This document shows positions 19,111 through 32,105 of a stretch of 64,000 nt of DNA, in pieces. Within the stretch, counting starts at the first letter, position 1. Every line of letters starts with the position of its first letter. Below the pieces are notes generated by a model. The model made no database searches, was not told the DNA's origin, and saw only the letters and a program-made list of their open reading frames with translations. The DNA is from Isoetes taiwanensis. Its lineage: Eukaryota; Streptophyta; Lycopodiopsida; Isoetales; Isoetaceae. Position numbers and translations under genes: made by a program. The stretch lies in assembly GCA_021234155.1 (NCBI GenBank), contig JAJEKV010000056.1, forward strand, positions 4,139,330 through 4,203,329, given 5' to 3'.

Positions 19111-20915
19111 GTATTACTTACCAGCATGTCCATTCGTTTCTCTTTTGCACCGTGCACATCTTTTGTTTGAGTTGTTCTATATATGGAAACAATGTTCCAA
19201 TCAGAGAGTACGTTCCTACCGAATGAACGGGCCTAGTGGAGATAATGAGGGTGAGAACTGCTCGCCGGGTTCAAAGGGCAAATATAGGAAAACTGCCTCG
19301 CGACTAAGAAGATGTTGACGACAAGAGTGAAGGAGTTTACCAGTCGGGCATCATCGCGTTAACATGGAGGAAAACTCTCTCAAGAACAGTGCGAGTGGAC
19401 TTCTGGCGTAGAAGTTGAGAACACCAAGAAATGAAGATAAATATACTATGTGGTGGCGGTTATCCCTCTGATGATGTTCGCCGTATTTCTAATGTCGGTG
19501 GCTCTGCCCGGTGGCCGAGCAGACTCTTCTCTCTTACAAAGGCTTCGAGAAGCGGACATTAAAGGCCTGGCGAAATTTTTAAGGGGATACAATATTCTTT
19601 CGAACTCGAATGGATGAGTCCAAGAATAGCAATGCAATAACTATAAAGATTCATGAACTCATTCCTCTTGATAATTGGAGGTTCCTCAATTTGTAACAAG
19701 ACTTAACCTTGTCTCCCCAAAATCGGCTTATTTCATTCCTCGCTTATCAAACTCCTTTCCCCCCCTTATATAGATCTCAGATATGACAATCCATCCGGAA
19801 GCTTAGTTCCTTTGAAGTCTTCTTTTCACTACCACCCATGATTATTTTCTCCACCATTCACTTCTTTTGGTCTACAAATCTTTTGACCTACATAATATGT
19901 AGCATTATCAATGTGGGGTTGTTTTTGTATTTTTATACTTTTTTCCTAAGGTTTTTATATGATTTGATGATAGTATTCCATGAGACGTATCAATTCCGCA
20001 GATATTCAAAGCATGATACGCTTCACCTTTGATTTTCGTGGACACTTTCCAATGGTTGAATCCATAAATTTTGATATATATTTTTTATAAGAAAATATTC
20101 TATGCTAAGAAAAGTATTTTTCCCTTGTTTACATGCAAGGCTCGAGACCCTTCAACTTAGGGTTTTGTTCCGCCCATGCCTGACCTCCATATTCGACTGT
20201 GAGGGCATGTATCATGCCTATTGTGGAGGGCCTCTTGATCTTTGAGGTTCAAACAGCCATATGATTCGACTGAAAAGGTTGGAAAACTGTGGGATCCAGT
20301 GGTTTTATGCACAAATGTGGTTTTCGAAGTCTTCCTCGTATTCTACTGATAGCTTGGTTGAACGAATGGCCGGTGCAAAGCTTTTCTTATTTGGGTCATG
20401 TGCGCATGCATTTGGAGTAACCAAATAGTGATATTGATGTATGCTTGGACTGTTGATGAGGAAGATCCAAATAAAGTCGAAGCTTGTTGTTCTGGATGGC
20501 GATATCTTGAATGCCAATGACAAGTGCGTTCGTGTCGGGCTTTTATTAACAAACAAGATCCTCTAGTTTCATTAATAAGAAAATGCATAGTCTCTTGACA
20601 AAGGGTTCTTCCAAGCATCACCCATGCACTGGGTACCAATTGTGAAGTTTACAGAACCATTAAGTGGGAATATGTGATATTTGTGTTAACAATATGCTCG
20701 CCAGAAGTTAATTCGAAATTGTTGCATGACTATGCAAAAATTGATGTCCGGGTTGAGGTAACCGACTTTCATAGTTAAGTCAAGCAAAAATCTCGCCAAG
20801 TGAATCGAAACTTTATCTAGCTAGGGCGATGTCCTTTTACATCTTGTTTATTGTTGATATCGTTTTTGGCGATTGGGAATATCATTATGATATTGCGCAG
20901 TATGTATGTTATTGT
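19111..20915. other. No gene recognised
   Basis: Contains scattered short frames only. One on the minus strand at 20,343-20,639 (CHWHSRYRHPEQQASTLFG) looks protein-like but is unplaced. 19,230-19,640 is GC-richer than its surroundings and may be a transposon scrap. Confidence 0.35.
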
Positions 20916-21510
20916 CGTACCATTGAAAGAAGTGGCGATAGAACTTTACGAGTATTGCAAGTCGATGACAAGGGTAATGTCCAATCAAGATTTTGGGAAC
21001 GAAGCTAATATTTATCGGATTTTGGAGCAATATTAAGGTTATATAAAGGCACTATGCAAAATTGGAATTCATGGGAAAGAGTCCGGATGTTGGTCATTAG
21101 AACGCTTTGGTCAGCAGTCAATTTGTAGGTTTCAGGTCCTCCATATGCAAAACCTTCCCATGACCGCTATATATTGCGCAGTATGTGTTAATGTGCATTC
21201 ATTTCAAGAACGTAATTTCACCCGCCTTTGTCTACACGTAACTCACTTGGAAATTAACAAAGATTTTAAAGTTGGAAAAGGTTTTCACATTGTCACCATT
21301 GGAAAGAAGTGGTGACAGAATCCTTAAGCCGCCAATTGGGGCAAAAGCAATGTCCAATCAAGATTTTGGAACGAAGCTACTATTTATCGGATTTTTGGAG
21401 CATGGAATTCATGGGAAAGAGTCCAATGTTATCATTAGAACAAAGCCAATACAGTCAATTTGTATTTTCAGATCCTCCATATGCCCCCTTCCCATGACCG
21501 CTACAACCTC
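20916..21510 (+). repeat. Local direct duplication (~370-bp period)
   Basis: About 20,916-21,175 and 21,285-21,505 share cattg(a/g)aaagaagtggcga, caatgtccaatcaagatttt, gaacgaagct, tttatcggattttggagca, gaattcatgggaaagagtcc and cttcccatgaccgct in the same order. The second copy is shorter by internal deletions. Short matching frames in both copies do not resemble a known family. Confidence 0.75.
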
Positions 21511-22070
21511 ACAGCTTCTTTTGGCATATTTATGCCATTTAACAATATGGTTCCCTTACTGAGGTATATCCCCAACCATAACATAGTTACGACTAGGTCT
21601 AAAATGAGCCAGATGAAGATAGCCACCTAGCTCAACTTGCATCCGGGATCATACCGGAATGCCACGACTTGGTAAATTTCCGGTATAGATATTCACAATG
21701 AATAATTATGCTTTTATTGATCAAAAATTGACATTTGAGGTTTATGATGAGAATCATTCAAAGTAAATGGAAGCAACCTACCAGGTGAAGGTGAACCATA
21801 TCTCGTGAACGAGCATCTCCCGGCATATTATGATCGAAAGGGACACATTCAAACCGAGGCTTTCGAGATTATTTCTCATTTCCGCACAAATGTTTAACTA
21901 ATATTTACCTTCATTATCATGGAAAGTATCATGGTCATCCATCGCTTCATGAAATATTCAAACACTTATTATGTCATAACCAACACATAACAACCAACAC
22001 ATAACAACCATTAACATTAACACTAATATTCTTTACCGCCTGTTTTTTTGGGGTCCGAAGGGCCCAAAAT
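21511..22070. other. No gene recognised; motif repeats next to the MITE
   Basis: Near 21,975-22,010 the sequence ataaccaacacataac is repeated and resembles the outer inverted repeat of the adjacent MITE, perhaps a scar of an earlier insertion or end duplication. Confidence 0.4.
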
Positions 22071-22513
22071 TTTTAGTATAATAACCAACACATAACTACT
22101 CATTGAACCATTGAATCCAACACATTTAAATTAAAATCCCCTTTAAACCCCTTGGTTTGGGTGCATATTCATATCGGGGTGACGAGGGGCGTAGAGCCCC
22201 GTGATTTGTATTTTGCACGCATTTAAATCAACACCATATAGTATTCCGCTTTGAAATCTTATAGTATTTTTAGAATCTTGTTATACAAGATAGCAAAATC
22301 TTGTACTTGCATACCCCACAAACGAGAGGGAACTTTATGCACGGTGTAGATTTTGGGAATAAGCGGTGAATATGCCTATCCAATGTCTCTCAAGGTTCGA
22401 GTCACCCCCTGGTGAATATGCACCCAAACCAAAGGGGGTTTAAGGGGATTTTAATTTAAATGTGTTGATTCAATGGTTTCAATGGTAGTTATGTGTTGGT
22501 TATTATACTAAAA
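22071..22513. mobile_element. MITE with ~105-bp terminal inverted repeats
   Basis: The left end (ttttagtataataaccaaca, from 22071) continues through cacatttaaattaaaatccc and ccttggtttgggtgcatatt to about 22,175. The right end (22,405-22,513) is its near-perfect reverse complement (aatatgcacccaaacc ... ggttattatactaaaa). A ~230-bp non-coding centre separates the arms. Size (443 bp), lack of coding capacity and long arms fit a non-autonomous DNA transposon. The target duplication is unclear because A/T runs flank both ends. Confidence 0.8.
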
Positions 22514-24745
22514 AAAAACTAAACCCGGCTAGGGTACGAAAAATTTTGTCGGCCTTCCTTTGAATTAGTCTTCTCCTGCTATTCTCGACAAGCAACAAGA
22601 TTCTCTTCAGGAGCGAGAATGTCATTTTGCTTTTTACATAACATAATTTGGAGATGTAAACTTGCCTTTCGGGTCCTCGACATTGAATGAATATGGAAGA
22701 GCTTCTTCTGAGGTGAATTTGCATCGAAACGAAATTGGGAATTTTGAAAAATTCAAAAAAATTTTTCTTTCCCTTTTTTCACTTTTTTCAGAAGAATCCA
22801 TTTTTGAGGTATCCAAAATGGGAATTTTCAAAGCATTAATAGCTCAGATTTCCAAATTTTGAGGGCATTATTACTACAATTTTCAACTTCATTTCAGGTT
22901 TCAAAATGCACATTTTGTGCCACCTTATCATGCATCAACCCCCAACCTATAGAAGGCAAGTATTAAATATGTATCTATCGACCTTTTCCACATAAGGATA
23001 TTCGAATATCAAACTCAAGCAACATACAAGTTGGTAAACACAAAAGGATATATATATTTGTGGATACCGATTGGAGAAACATACACCGCAAACTCATGTT
23101 CTTGGATGCCTTTCATCTTCATTGAGCCTGCTTTTTGAATTATGAGATGCCATAGACTGATGGCCATTGGAATAAAAGCCCGAATGCCTAAAGCATATCA
23201 TTTTCCTCAAGCAATGGAAATCGGCAGCCCTTCATCCTTCCGTAAGTAACCCGCCCATTTAGAAGCTCGCTTACATCGTTAGGGTCTATGCATATGGATG
23301 TCGCTTGAAGCAAATAGAATCCTCAGATAATATAAGAAAAGGTCGATAACAAAAATGGGTGTCCTACACCAAGATAATGAAACGCCCCCACGACTAAGAT
23401 CCCGGAAATGGGTATACCCCAAAGAAGAAACGCCCCTACCGCGTAATCAAATCCGCTTTATGAGTGGAATTTGACCTAGCAATTCCGAAATAATATACAC
23501 CAAAGAAGAAATGGCCCTCCATTGAGCCCCCTATCCAAAGCTTCAAACCAAAAACCACTAACCCTCAAATGAAAACCCTCGAGGCTCCTCAGATGCACAT
23601 GTCCCAAATACATAAACAACACATGTAAAAACACATGGGTGCTTTTACCATTGAAGGAAAAACATAAAATCATTGTCTACAGATAAGCACTCTAGATGTA
23701 ATGATTAGTACATCCATTTTAATATGCCACCAAATCATATAAAAATCTTAGAGAAAAAATATAAAACTACAAAGCAAGTGCTACATATTCTTGCTAACCT
23801 GTTAAGTATTATTCTCGGGCCAAGGATAGAGCGGCAACAATTTTATTGCCCGAACAACGCTAGAAGAATAATGAGAGAAATCATTTATATGGCATAAAAC
23901 CACTTGTTCCATGTTACTTGCATGGTGGATCTTCTTGGGGCAGGCAATATTCCTCAAAAGCAAGACGTGAACTTGGAAAAACCTATTACAGGATATCCTT
24001 AATATGGCAAATGCAATTTAGCCTTCAATGCTTTCAACCATGCATCGAGGGAAAACAAAAAACTGAAATCACAAAGGCAAATCTAGAATGCAATTGTACA
24101 AGACCTTTATAGATTCACATGTTTTACCATCTTGAGGATATACAACACTATGAACAAAGAAGTGGAAGTCATGAGCACATTATAAAAAAATGGTTTCAAT
24201 GAGATGTCGCGTTAGAGTAGAACTATTGGTATTATGCCAAATTGATAGCTTGAAGAAGTTTGTATTCTTTTAATAAATCCTGGGCTTGGAGTGTTTTGGA
24301 TTATATATGATAAGCTCTTTTTTTTCTCATTCTAAATATATGGCAACATAGGTGCCATGGCAAAGGGCAGGGTGGTAGTGAGTACAACTATAAGTGATCT
24401 TCAAGACCACAATGTTTTAGGCACAAATGCATGTTTTCCCAATGCATGTGCGAAAGCATTGAGGGACACATTGCATTTGCCATATTAAGAATATCATGTA
24501 ATGATTTCTCTCAAGTTACGTCTTGTTTTTTGAAGCATACTGCCTTGTCCCAGAAGATCCACATGCAAGTAATATGCAACAAGTGGTACATATGATTGAG
24601 CTTTTGATTTATTCACTTGGTTATATCATTGTAGTAGAAGACTTATTCTTCTACATTAATAATGACCCGCCATTTGGTAATTTTACTTGACCGCTACCTT
24701 TGCATATCATGCATTGTAGAATTGAATGAAGAGAAATATTTCTTC
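22514..24745. other. No gene recognised
   Basis: About 2.2 kb of AT-rich sequence with only short frames. I see no conserved protein blocks, tRNA, long repeat or terminal repeat. Confidence 0.4.
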
Positions 24746-24747
24746 TA

Positions 24748-24960
24748 TGGGCCTTTTTGATCTAGTGGTAACACATTAGTTTAGAACATGTATGTCTCGA
24801 AGTTCTCAGACCACCCAGAAATGTGATTATGTATAGATAGACCCAGGCATAGACCCGCCCCATGGCCCGCTAGAAATCCCGGGATATTAAAATAATATCG
24901 CGATCGATCCGGAAGCCCCTGACGCCATTCCGGGTGGTGGTTATTATATAAGTGCACTCC
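24748..24960 (+). mobile_element. SINE-like unit with tRNA-type A-box
   Basis: tgatctagtggtaacac (about 24760-24776) matches the internal A-box of tRNA-derived promoters. About 35 bp further, gtctcgaagttctcagacc resembles a decayed B-box. A GC-richer body follows (cccgggatatt, gatcgatccggaagc, ccattccgggtggtgg). This head-plus-unrelated-body layout is that of a SINE. It leads directly into the dispersed repeat at 24,965, which may be part of the same unit. Confidence 0.45.
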
Positions 24961-24964
24961 ACAT

Positions 24965-25765
24965 TCGCAGACCGCTTATCTGCAGTTCTCATAGTAGCAC
25001 TTCTTCCATTTCATTGCTTCCCTCCCTTCCTACCGATTTGTTAGGGCGCTTTTTTTCACATGTGCTTTGTTCATGCACTCTTTTGTTGTTATCCACCCTC
25101 AGGTGTTTTTATAATAATTTTTTTTCATCTAAGATCATGTCGCATTATTCTCCACCGCCAGTTGATGTCGCTTTTTATTTCCACCTTGAGGGTGACGCAC
25201 ATTTCTTTTTAGTACATGGTCGTTTTCCACCCGCTAGGACGCTCTTTTCCACCCTATGGGTGATGTTATCTCCTTTTGCTATGTTGTTTTCATCCGCCCT
25301 CATCGCCACATCGCTTGGGTGCTTGTTGTTTGTACAAATTTGTCATTGCTATGCATGTTTTTGGTCCCTCTTTAACCATTCACGGGCGTTTTCTGTTCTC
25401 TGCTTTGCTTGTAGGTATTACGCCTATCTCGGGGTCTATCCCATTTTGTGTTCACGCATCGACGACCCACCTCCTTCAATTCTCCAGCAACACATTCAAG
25501 GTTGTTACACTATTTTTCATTAGGTTTTCCTCGAAAAACCCGGGGCATGTTTTTTTATCCCGGCGAGAAGTTGTCGCCATTAACCTTCTATAACGCTCAG
25601 GCACATTTTCTTCTTTAGGTAGCTCGATATTGTTCCCTATGGTCACTTCCCTCTCTATTATTCAAACATTGTATATCGGTCATTGATGAATGACAAGCCT
25701 ATCTATCTACCGTTTTTTGTCTTGGCGAAGTCCCTTCCCGTGACCTATCTATCTATTGTTTACTT
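24965..25765 (+). repeat. Dispersed ~0.8-kb repeat with CACCC/GGGTG hairpins, copy 1
   Basis: The same blocks recur on the minus strand at 63,530-64,000 and in part at 56,740-57,180: ttgcttccctcccttcc, accattcacggg, cttgtaggtattacgcc, caacacattcaaggttgtt, gagaagttgtcgccatta and gatgaatgacaagcctatct. Between 25,150 and 25,330 it carries short inverted units such as ccaccctatgggtgatg. A 169-codon frame (25,014-25,523) spans it, but the repeated nature and composition argue against a real protein. Confidence 0.75.
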
Positions 25766-26690
25766 AAGTAAAGTTTTGTTGTATACTTTCTTAAACGAAT
25801 TAATACTTTATTAGATTGATAGACATCGCCTATGTACTTAGGGCAAAAATCAAGCTAGCTTAATAGTGGACTTGATCGGTTGCTAGATTCATGTAAATTT
25901 ATAGATAACTTACAAGCTAATAGTAGGTATATTGCACAAGGCATGAGAACTCATGGATATTTCTTATAGAAATAAATTTTAATACTATTTTTGAAAAAGG
26001 AAACTACATAATGGAGGGTCACAAATATTGGAGTATGGTTGGATTGTGGATCATATCAAAATGGATCAAATTTTCTAATAGTGGATCAACCCATAATTAT
26101 TGTATCGCTGTAAACCATTGGATGGAAAAATGGATTTAATCTTAACAATTAGACTTTGAACTACAATTGAGGCTTTCAATGATTTTTTTTATTTTTAGAT
26201 AGACACAATTTTCATAAGGAGATTTTATGGACATTACATATCGGGATTATTTTTTAACAATGTGCATAGTATCTCAAACCAGATCTTAGCAATGTAAATT
26301 TAATTGGCAAAATTAATTTACTTTTTATTAAATTTTCTTAGCCATGGTTCCTAAGGGATGTTGCCGCCAAGTGGTACGATGTAAAAATTGCGTCTTCTTC
26401 TTCTTAATTGGCCTACTATAGGTGGACACGTTTATTCATTATCATGCCACAAACGAGGGAGGAATAAATGTCAATTTTATAAAAGTTACAACAAAGGTAC
26501 AAGATTTTCATGTATGGAGGGGGAAGTTGGGGACCTTCTCGGTTCTGGAAAGTTGTTCACCAGATCTTTGCTCGGTTAGCGGAATGGCAGCCCCCATTTC
26601 CATTCCGCAGTGCAGGGGCATGAAATCGATTCTAGCCGACCCATCTTCAATAAGACAGCATGAAACAAATTCATGACGCATTGCCAAATT
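25766..26690. other. No gene recognised
   Basis: Strongly AT-rich to about 26,350, then mixed. The last part may be the 3' flank of the DUF1677 copy that follows on the minus strand. Confidence 0.4.
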
Positions 26691-26699
26691 TCAGAGCAT

Positions 26700-27000
26700 A
26701 AGTTTTGGCTAGAGAAAGAAGATGAAGCTTTTCATCGCAAAGGCAGCAACAACAACTTGAACATCATGCTTCTGCATAATTGCAAAATTGAAGTTGGAAC
26801 AGACAGGTATATGAGAATGCAAAGCAGAGCTTAAGCAAAGATGACTAGAGGGTATATTCTTCCTTGACAGCTTCTGCGTTGCGCAGAGCCCACAAAGGTA
26901 ATGCCAAAAAATGACTTTTTAACCCAATCCAAAAGCCAAGAGTGCATTCTTTAGAATGCCCACAGCATTCACATCCAGCATCCCTGTCATATCGTTGTTA
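26700..27000 (-). pseudogene. DUF1677 family gene, copy 1, decayed
   Basis: Minus-strand reading from the ATG near 27,000 gives MADLNND, then in another frame CECCGHSKECTLG. This is the two-cysteine-pair start of the plant DUF1677 domain, seen intact in copy 2 as CECCEHLEECTLGYVG. Further blocks (EAVKEEY near 26,870; HSHIPVCSNFNFAI and AFAMK towards 26,720) match copy 3. Frameshifts and a stop after EEY break it. The flanks (27,000-27,240) also match those of copies 2 and 3, so the copies arose by DNA duplication. The function of DUF1677 proteins is not established; the Cys pairs suggest a small zinc-binding domain. Confidence 0.7.
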
Positions 27001-27929
27001 AGATCTGCCATCAAATTGCAAGAATATGTGGAGCTGAATGAATTGAAGAAGGGCAAGTTGGTGGTGGAATTTATAGAAAGCTATAATAGACCATCATGTT
27101 ACAGGAATTGCCTTTTGTTTGATATGGCTTTGGCAATGTGGTTGCGCCTTTGTTTCACGTGGATTTGTTGATCGAATGGCCTTATCCATTTGCCTTGTGC
27201 TCTTCCAAAGCATTATCGCCCAATCTCCTCCTCATTTGCATTTGCTGTGGAAAGCAGTTTTGGATTCATGAAAGTATTATTTTGTCTTATACATGTCTCC
27301 AATCCAATCTCTGACACAAAATAATTGTATGATTTATTCAATGGCTACATATCTATTCACATGATAATGCCATCGTGACATTTTTCCATTTCATAAAGAG
27401 CTATGTCCATTAATATGGGCACTGCACAAGGGGTGTTTAACAACTCCAAAACAATTTTCTTAGGCAATACAATCTTTATTCCAACATTTAATTTTAATTT
27501 TGAGTCATATCACAAAACAAATACATATTACATGGTTTTGTAATGGTAATGAGAATATGGTATTATAATATGGGTTCTATGTCTCTAAATGTAAGATGAA
27601 AGTGGACTTTTATGATTCCCATGTTCATGTGCATTTATTGAAAGACACAACTCATGGATATTTGACACAAGCTCACCTCAACGACTTGGAGGAGACCATG
27701 TCATATCACAACATATATAAGCCAGTTTCATTTTTCCTTTGATGTAATATTTTCTTCCAAGAAAAATTCGAGAGCGACATGTGTCCCTACAAAATAATAA
27801 CGAAAAAAAAATTAACAGCCAAATGCTTGTAGGGCATGATTGCAGGTTACACTGATCATGGCAAAAAAAAAAAAACGAGAAATAACCTCTATTAGTTTTG
27901 CCGGGAAAAAAAAGGATAGAGGATTCATT
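27001..27929. other. Flank of DUF1677 copy 1 and AT-rich spacer
   Basis: 27,000-27,240 is similar to 30,260-30,500 (shared promoter or leader region of the DUF1677 copies). The rest to 27,930 is AT-rich with A-runs and shows nothing I recognise. Confidence 0.45.
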
Positions 27930-28213
27930 TTTTCCTAAATTTTTTTTTCCACATTCTAGAACTTCGTATAAATGCAGAGTGCGTTCAGGTCGCTCCTCGA
28001 GCCATTGGCCTCGCTTGTTCCGCTTCAGATAATGTATTCGAAGTTGATTGAGATTGAATGTTTTCTATTTTTCTAAATAGGATGTCAATAGGTTCCCTCT
28101 TCTCAGAAGTGTTTTCTTTATTTGCACATCACGGTTTTGGTATCAAGGCAATGGGTTGTCTTTTTTTTCAAATGTGTGGTTCTCTCGCTACAATCTCTTT
28201 GGACCTAATAATC

Positions 28214-29320
28214 TCAAGGTGGTTTCTCTATATAATCTCTCGGATCAGCCAAGCCGTATAAACCGAAGATATGATCCAACATGAGAAGTTTTGCCCTCAT
28301 TTTGACAAGAACTAAATCTAATTCTACTTTCTCATTGATTTGAGAACCACATAATTCCCTAGATTTGTGCTTCTCGCCTATTTTGTGGATATATTTAAGA
28401 ATCAATTTTCTTTAGATTCTCTGTAAACTTTGATGCATTGATTTTCATTAATTTGTGCTTAGGACATCACTAGAACTGGAGGTAGAGCATTTCTTGTAGC
28501 TGAGGAATGCAGAACAACCAAGAAAGGTTGATCATGAATAGATAAAGAAATAACAATGGGAGCTTGAATTGAGACTAAGGTAAGGCTAAACATATGCCCT
28601 AAAATGCACGAGGGACCTCGATGAAACCTTGCAAAGGCCTCCTTCTCAGGATCAAGCGAGTCAAATTTGGACCATTCAAAGCTTAAGGTCCAACTTCTTA
28701 TAAGGTTCAGTCTTCACCACTATACAATCCGATAAATGCGAATCCACTGGTATCGAAATGCAAATCCTTGGACCATTCATGATAGAGTGTGAGATATGAA
28801 CTCCGAGTCTATTTGCAATTGCCACTAAAAAATTATGAATCATTACATCTGGAGGAAGATTAGGCATCGTGAATCAGCAAGGCATCTTTAATGCACGAAG
28901 AATATCTAGTGTAATCCACATTATATATTCCCCGCCAAGGGGATGAATTCCTTTAGACTCTAAAGAGTTCACTGCATCATTATTATCAAACATAATTAGA
29001 ACAAATTTTTTTGCCAACAACTTGATGGACTGGAAAGGAGGAAGTTGAAGGCGTCGCAAAAGACGAGATAACCAAATACAAAATCGCCCGCCAAGGGGAT
29101 GAATTCCTTTAGACTCTAAAGAGTTCAATCGAGATCATTATTATCAAACATAATTAGAACAAATTTTTTTTGCCCAATGCTTTGATGGACTGGAAAGGAG
29201 GAAGTCAAGGCATCGCAAAAAGATTTCCAGATAACCAAATACTTAAATCGTGAGACATATAAGTAGCCACTAGTAAAATAGCCAAGGACCGCACAAGAGG
29301 ACAAGTTCTCAAAGACGCTT
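28214..29320 (-). pseudogene. DUF4283-like (LINE ORF1/gag type) remnant, unit 1
   Basis: From high to low coordinates on the minus strand: FQSIKLLAKKFVLIMFDNND, SLESKGIHPLGGEYIM, then MPNLPPDVMIHNFLVAIANR and LGVH, GPRICISIPVDS and IVVKTE. Plant LINE ORF1 proteins of the DUF4283 type have the same order (an RRM-like strand, 'GPW.L.G..L', 'P.WV.LP.LP...' and 'IA..LG'). The fit is suggestive, not decisive. Stops are frequent. The same blocks occur in unit 2 at 49,076-49,342 and 36,668-37,020. Confidence 0.4.
28931..29245 (+). repeat. 157-bp local duplication specific to unit 1
   Basis: ccgccaaggggatgaattcc begins at 28932 and again at about 29089, followed in both by tttagactctaaagagttca and about 130 further matching bases. 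Unit 2 (49,132-49,290) has one copy only, so the duplication arose after the units separated, or was lost in unit 2. Confidence 0.8.
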
Positions 29321-30012
29321 TAATGTATGCCCATCAATATTTATCTAACAAAACAAACTACTTATACTCCATAGATCTATTTCATAAAAAATAGCTAGTT
29401 GTACATGCAGAAGTTTTAGTCTTAAAGGGCTATATATGTGTCTGATTGCAGCTTTTAAAGCTTTTACATCAGAACAAAAGCACATTTATGTGCCAAACTT
29501 GTCCATGAACAAGTTTATTGGATGAAATTATAGGCAACACATTATTGAATTTCCACAGTGTGGAAATCTAAAGGAAGCATTGTTTGCCTTTTGCATTGCA
29601 CCCAATGCCTTTTTGTGTGGTTGCCGATAACCATAATTTAAACACTTTTGGGTAGCATGTCATAAAATGGTAGGTAAAATGTGACAAATAATGTTTATCA
29701 TAACAGATACAAGCAATTTAAACAAAGTTTCAAAAGAATTTCATGGTTTCAAGAAATTCCATGCAAATATATGATTGAATTGAAGTTGATAGGCATCTGT
29801 TCCTTGAGCGTAGAGCAAAAAAAAGATGTCGATTCATCGCTTATGATCCAGAGTTGATACAGTGCCAGATTTGTTGATTATCAGTGGTAGTAAGAGAAGA
29901 CAGATTAAGACAAGAGAAATTTTGAATTCGAAATTGATATGGAAACTCGTCTGGATAGAAGCTTTTTCATTGCAGAGAAAGAACAAGCCGATTTGAATAG
30001 CGTGTTTCTCGC

Positions 30013-30258
30013 TTAATTGTTGGAGTTGAAATTCAAGCATACAAGCATATGTGAATGTAAGGCAGAGCCTAAAGAAGGATGAGAGGGAGCGCTAGAATGG
30101 GTATGTTCTTCCTTGACAGCTTCTATACAAAGCCCACAAAGATAATGCCCATAAAAAGATTTTTTAATCCGACCCACGTAGCCAAGAGTGCATTCTTCAA
30201 GATGCTCACAACACTCGCATCCTACATGCACTGTTATATTGCTATTAAGATCTGCCAT
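30013..30258 (-). CDS. DUF1677 family protein, copy 2 (C-terminally frameshifted)
   Basis: Start chosen at MADLNSNITV (30258), shared with copy 1, rather than the Met five codons upstream. The core CECCEHLEECTLGYVGRIKK then HYLCGLCIEAVKEE is the plant DUF1677 domain, with CxxC-type pairs (CECC and CGLC) probably binding a metal. Then follow HSSAPSHPSLGSALHSHM and LVCLNFNS. The usual C-terminal basic part is cut off at a frameshift (LNFNSNN, stop); copy 3 continues there with IKQKPAIHIAV and MKKLLSRR. About 81 codons remain out of an expected ~125. Molecular function is unknown. Upstream (30,260-30,500) the flank is conserved among the copies. Confidence 0.7.
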   Translation of the reverse strand: MADLNSNITVHVGCECCEHLEECTLGYVGRIKKSFYGHYLCGLCIEAVKEEHTHSSAPSHPSLGSALHSHMLVCLNFNSNN

Positions 30259-32105
30259 CAAATTGCAAAACAAATATGGAGCACAACTGAATGAAGAAGG
30301 GCAAGTTGATGGGTCGAATTTATAAAAGGCATATGGAGTCTCCAGCCACAGACATTGCCTTTTGTTGTAATAGCTTCAGTATGTGGTTGGGCTTTTGTTT
30401 CACGTGAATTTGTTTATCAAGTGGTCTCATCCATTTCTCTCGTGCTATTCCAAAGCCTCATCACACAACCTCATCCTCATTTTTTACTTCCTCCCAAAAT
30501 GCAGAAAATAGTTGGGGATCGCTTTGTCTTATGCTCTTTTATAGTTAGATAGACATATCATATCTATGCTAGCTTTCTAGATCTAAGATGACAAAAACTA
30601 GTCTGTTTCTAACTAAATGTTTATCATGTGTACCTTTCGTTGTGCAATACGTGATTAGACTTTTTTCCATATACTTGCAATTAGTATGTGGGTTGCATTC
30701 ACCTTTGGCCTTACTCTATTCGTCTTATGTCATATGAAACCATCCTAGGAGTATTGGATATTGAGAGACATGGTTTAGCAAGTTCAAAATATTCTCTAAC
30801 ATTGAATGAGAAACCAAGCATGTGCAATCAACTCTAGATCACGTTATGTTAACAATCGCATTATATGGTTATGGTTTACCATGGGGTGCCATACGTGGTA
30901 AATCACCAATAGGTTTCACTAAAGATAAGAACTCTCAAGATGAAAATGAACATAGGAAGCCACAATTGTAGCCATATATATTCCTTATACTATCCTATCT
31001 TAGACTAAAAAGGAGATCTTGGTCTTTATTGATTTATGTTTCATCTACATACCACAAACCAATAAAGTATGTGAATCACGTACAACCAATGACCAATAAG
31101 ATATGCAGGCCCACTTTGAAAGATGCGTGTTCTTACTCGCAAATTTTCACCACACATACTAGATGTTAGTCGTATTTCCAAATGAATGCCCAAATGGAAG
31201 TTTCTTGTAGCTACAACTCTTACTTGTTCACTCATCCTCCTCCTCCTTTATTACAAGATATATAGTGGAATGCTAATTGGAATGCGATTGCTGTTTGGGA
31301 GCGGTCAGGGAACGTGGAGAGCTATAAATGAAAAAAACACCCCTTGCATTCCGCAATAATAAAACAATTTAGGAGCTTTTGCCATTTGTTGCATATCATC
31401 ACCGTGAACAATTTTATTTTCCCAAAAGGACAAACCCTTGTTTGATATTGTAATACAGGGACAAAAAATATTCTCTAGATTCCCAGGTCAAGGGAGGTCA
31501 TATAATGTAGACAATATTTTCCAACCATTAACTTCGATTTTTGGCTTTATATATTCTTAGTAGCCCCACCCCTCGTTTGCATCTTTCTGCTCATGCGTTG
31601 ATGGCTTGATAGGAAAACCCAACCCCTGTTTTTTTTCTCCCTTGGCGAATGGGGCTCTTATCGACGGAGTCGTTTGGCACCTCGATCAATGACTTCCGCC
31701 TGGTATCCATAAGAGGATCACCAATTACGATGGGTTTTTATGTAAGCATCTCGATCGAAGAGCTTGGGGATACATTGTTATTGAACTGACATGTTGTTTG
31801 ATTAACTTACAAGCATTAACACGCCGATTCTTTTGAGCACAATGCAAAACCTCAATCTACAAACATATCTCGCCGATTTAAGCATATATTATAGAACTTT
31901 CAATGATCTCATAGTGTTGTTTGGCTTCGATTTGAGCTGCTTCTATCATGATGGATTGCTTTGTTGTGTGTATTATTGTGTAAGATATTGTTGATATTCT
32001 TTTTTATTTTGTAATACTTTTTGTAGAGATGTAACGCTTTGCGCTACATATTTTTTCAATCCCACGTAGCATATTTATGAAAGCAAGTGGTCCCTTCAGC
32101 CTCAC
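30259..32105. other. Unit 1 spacer; no gene recognised
   Basis: AT-rich and matched closely by 50,291-52,125. The plus-strand piece at 31,640-31,830 (unit 2: 51,605-51,862, LIELTCCLINLQ in part) is protein-like but unplaced; it may belong to the LINE that follows. Confidence 0.4.

Noticed and set aside
25014-25523. 169-codon plus-strand ORF as a membrane protein
   Set aside because: It lies wholly in a dispersed repeat whose other copies do not keep the frame; the hydrophobicity comes from pyrimidine-rich composition.
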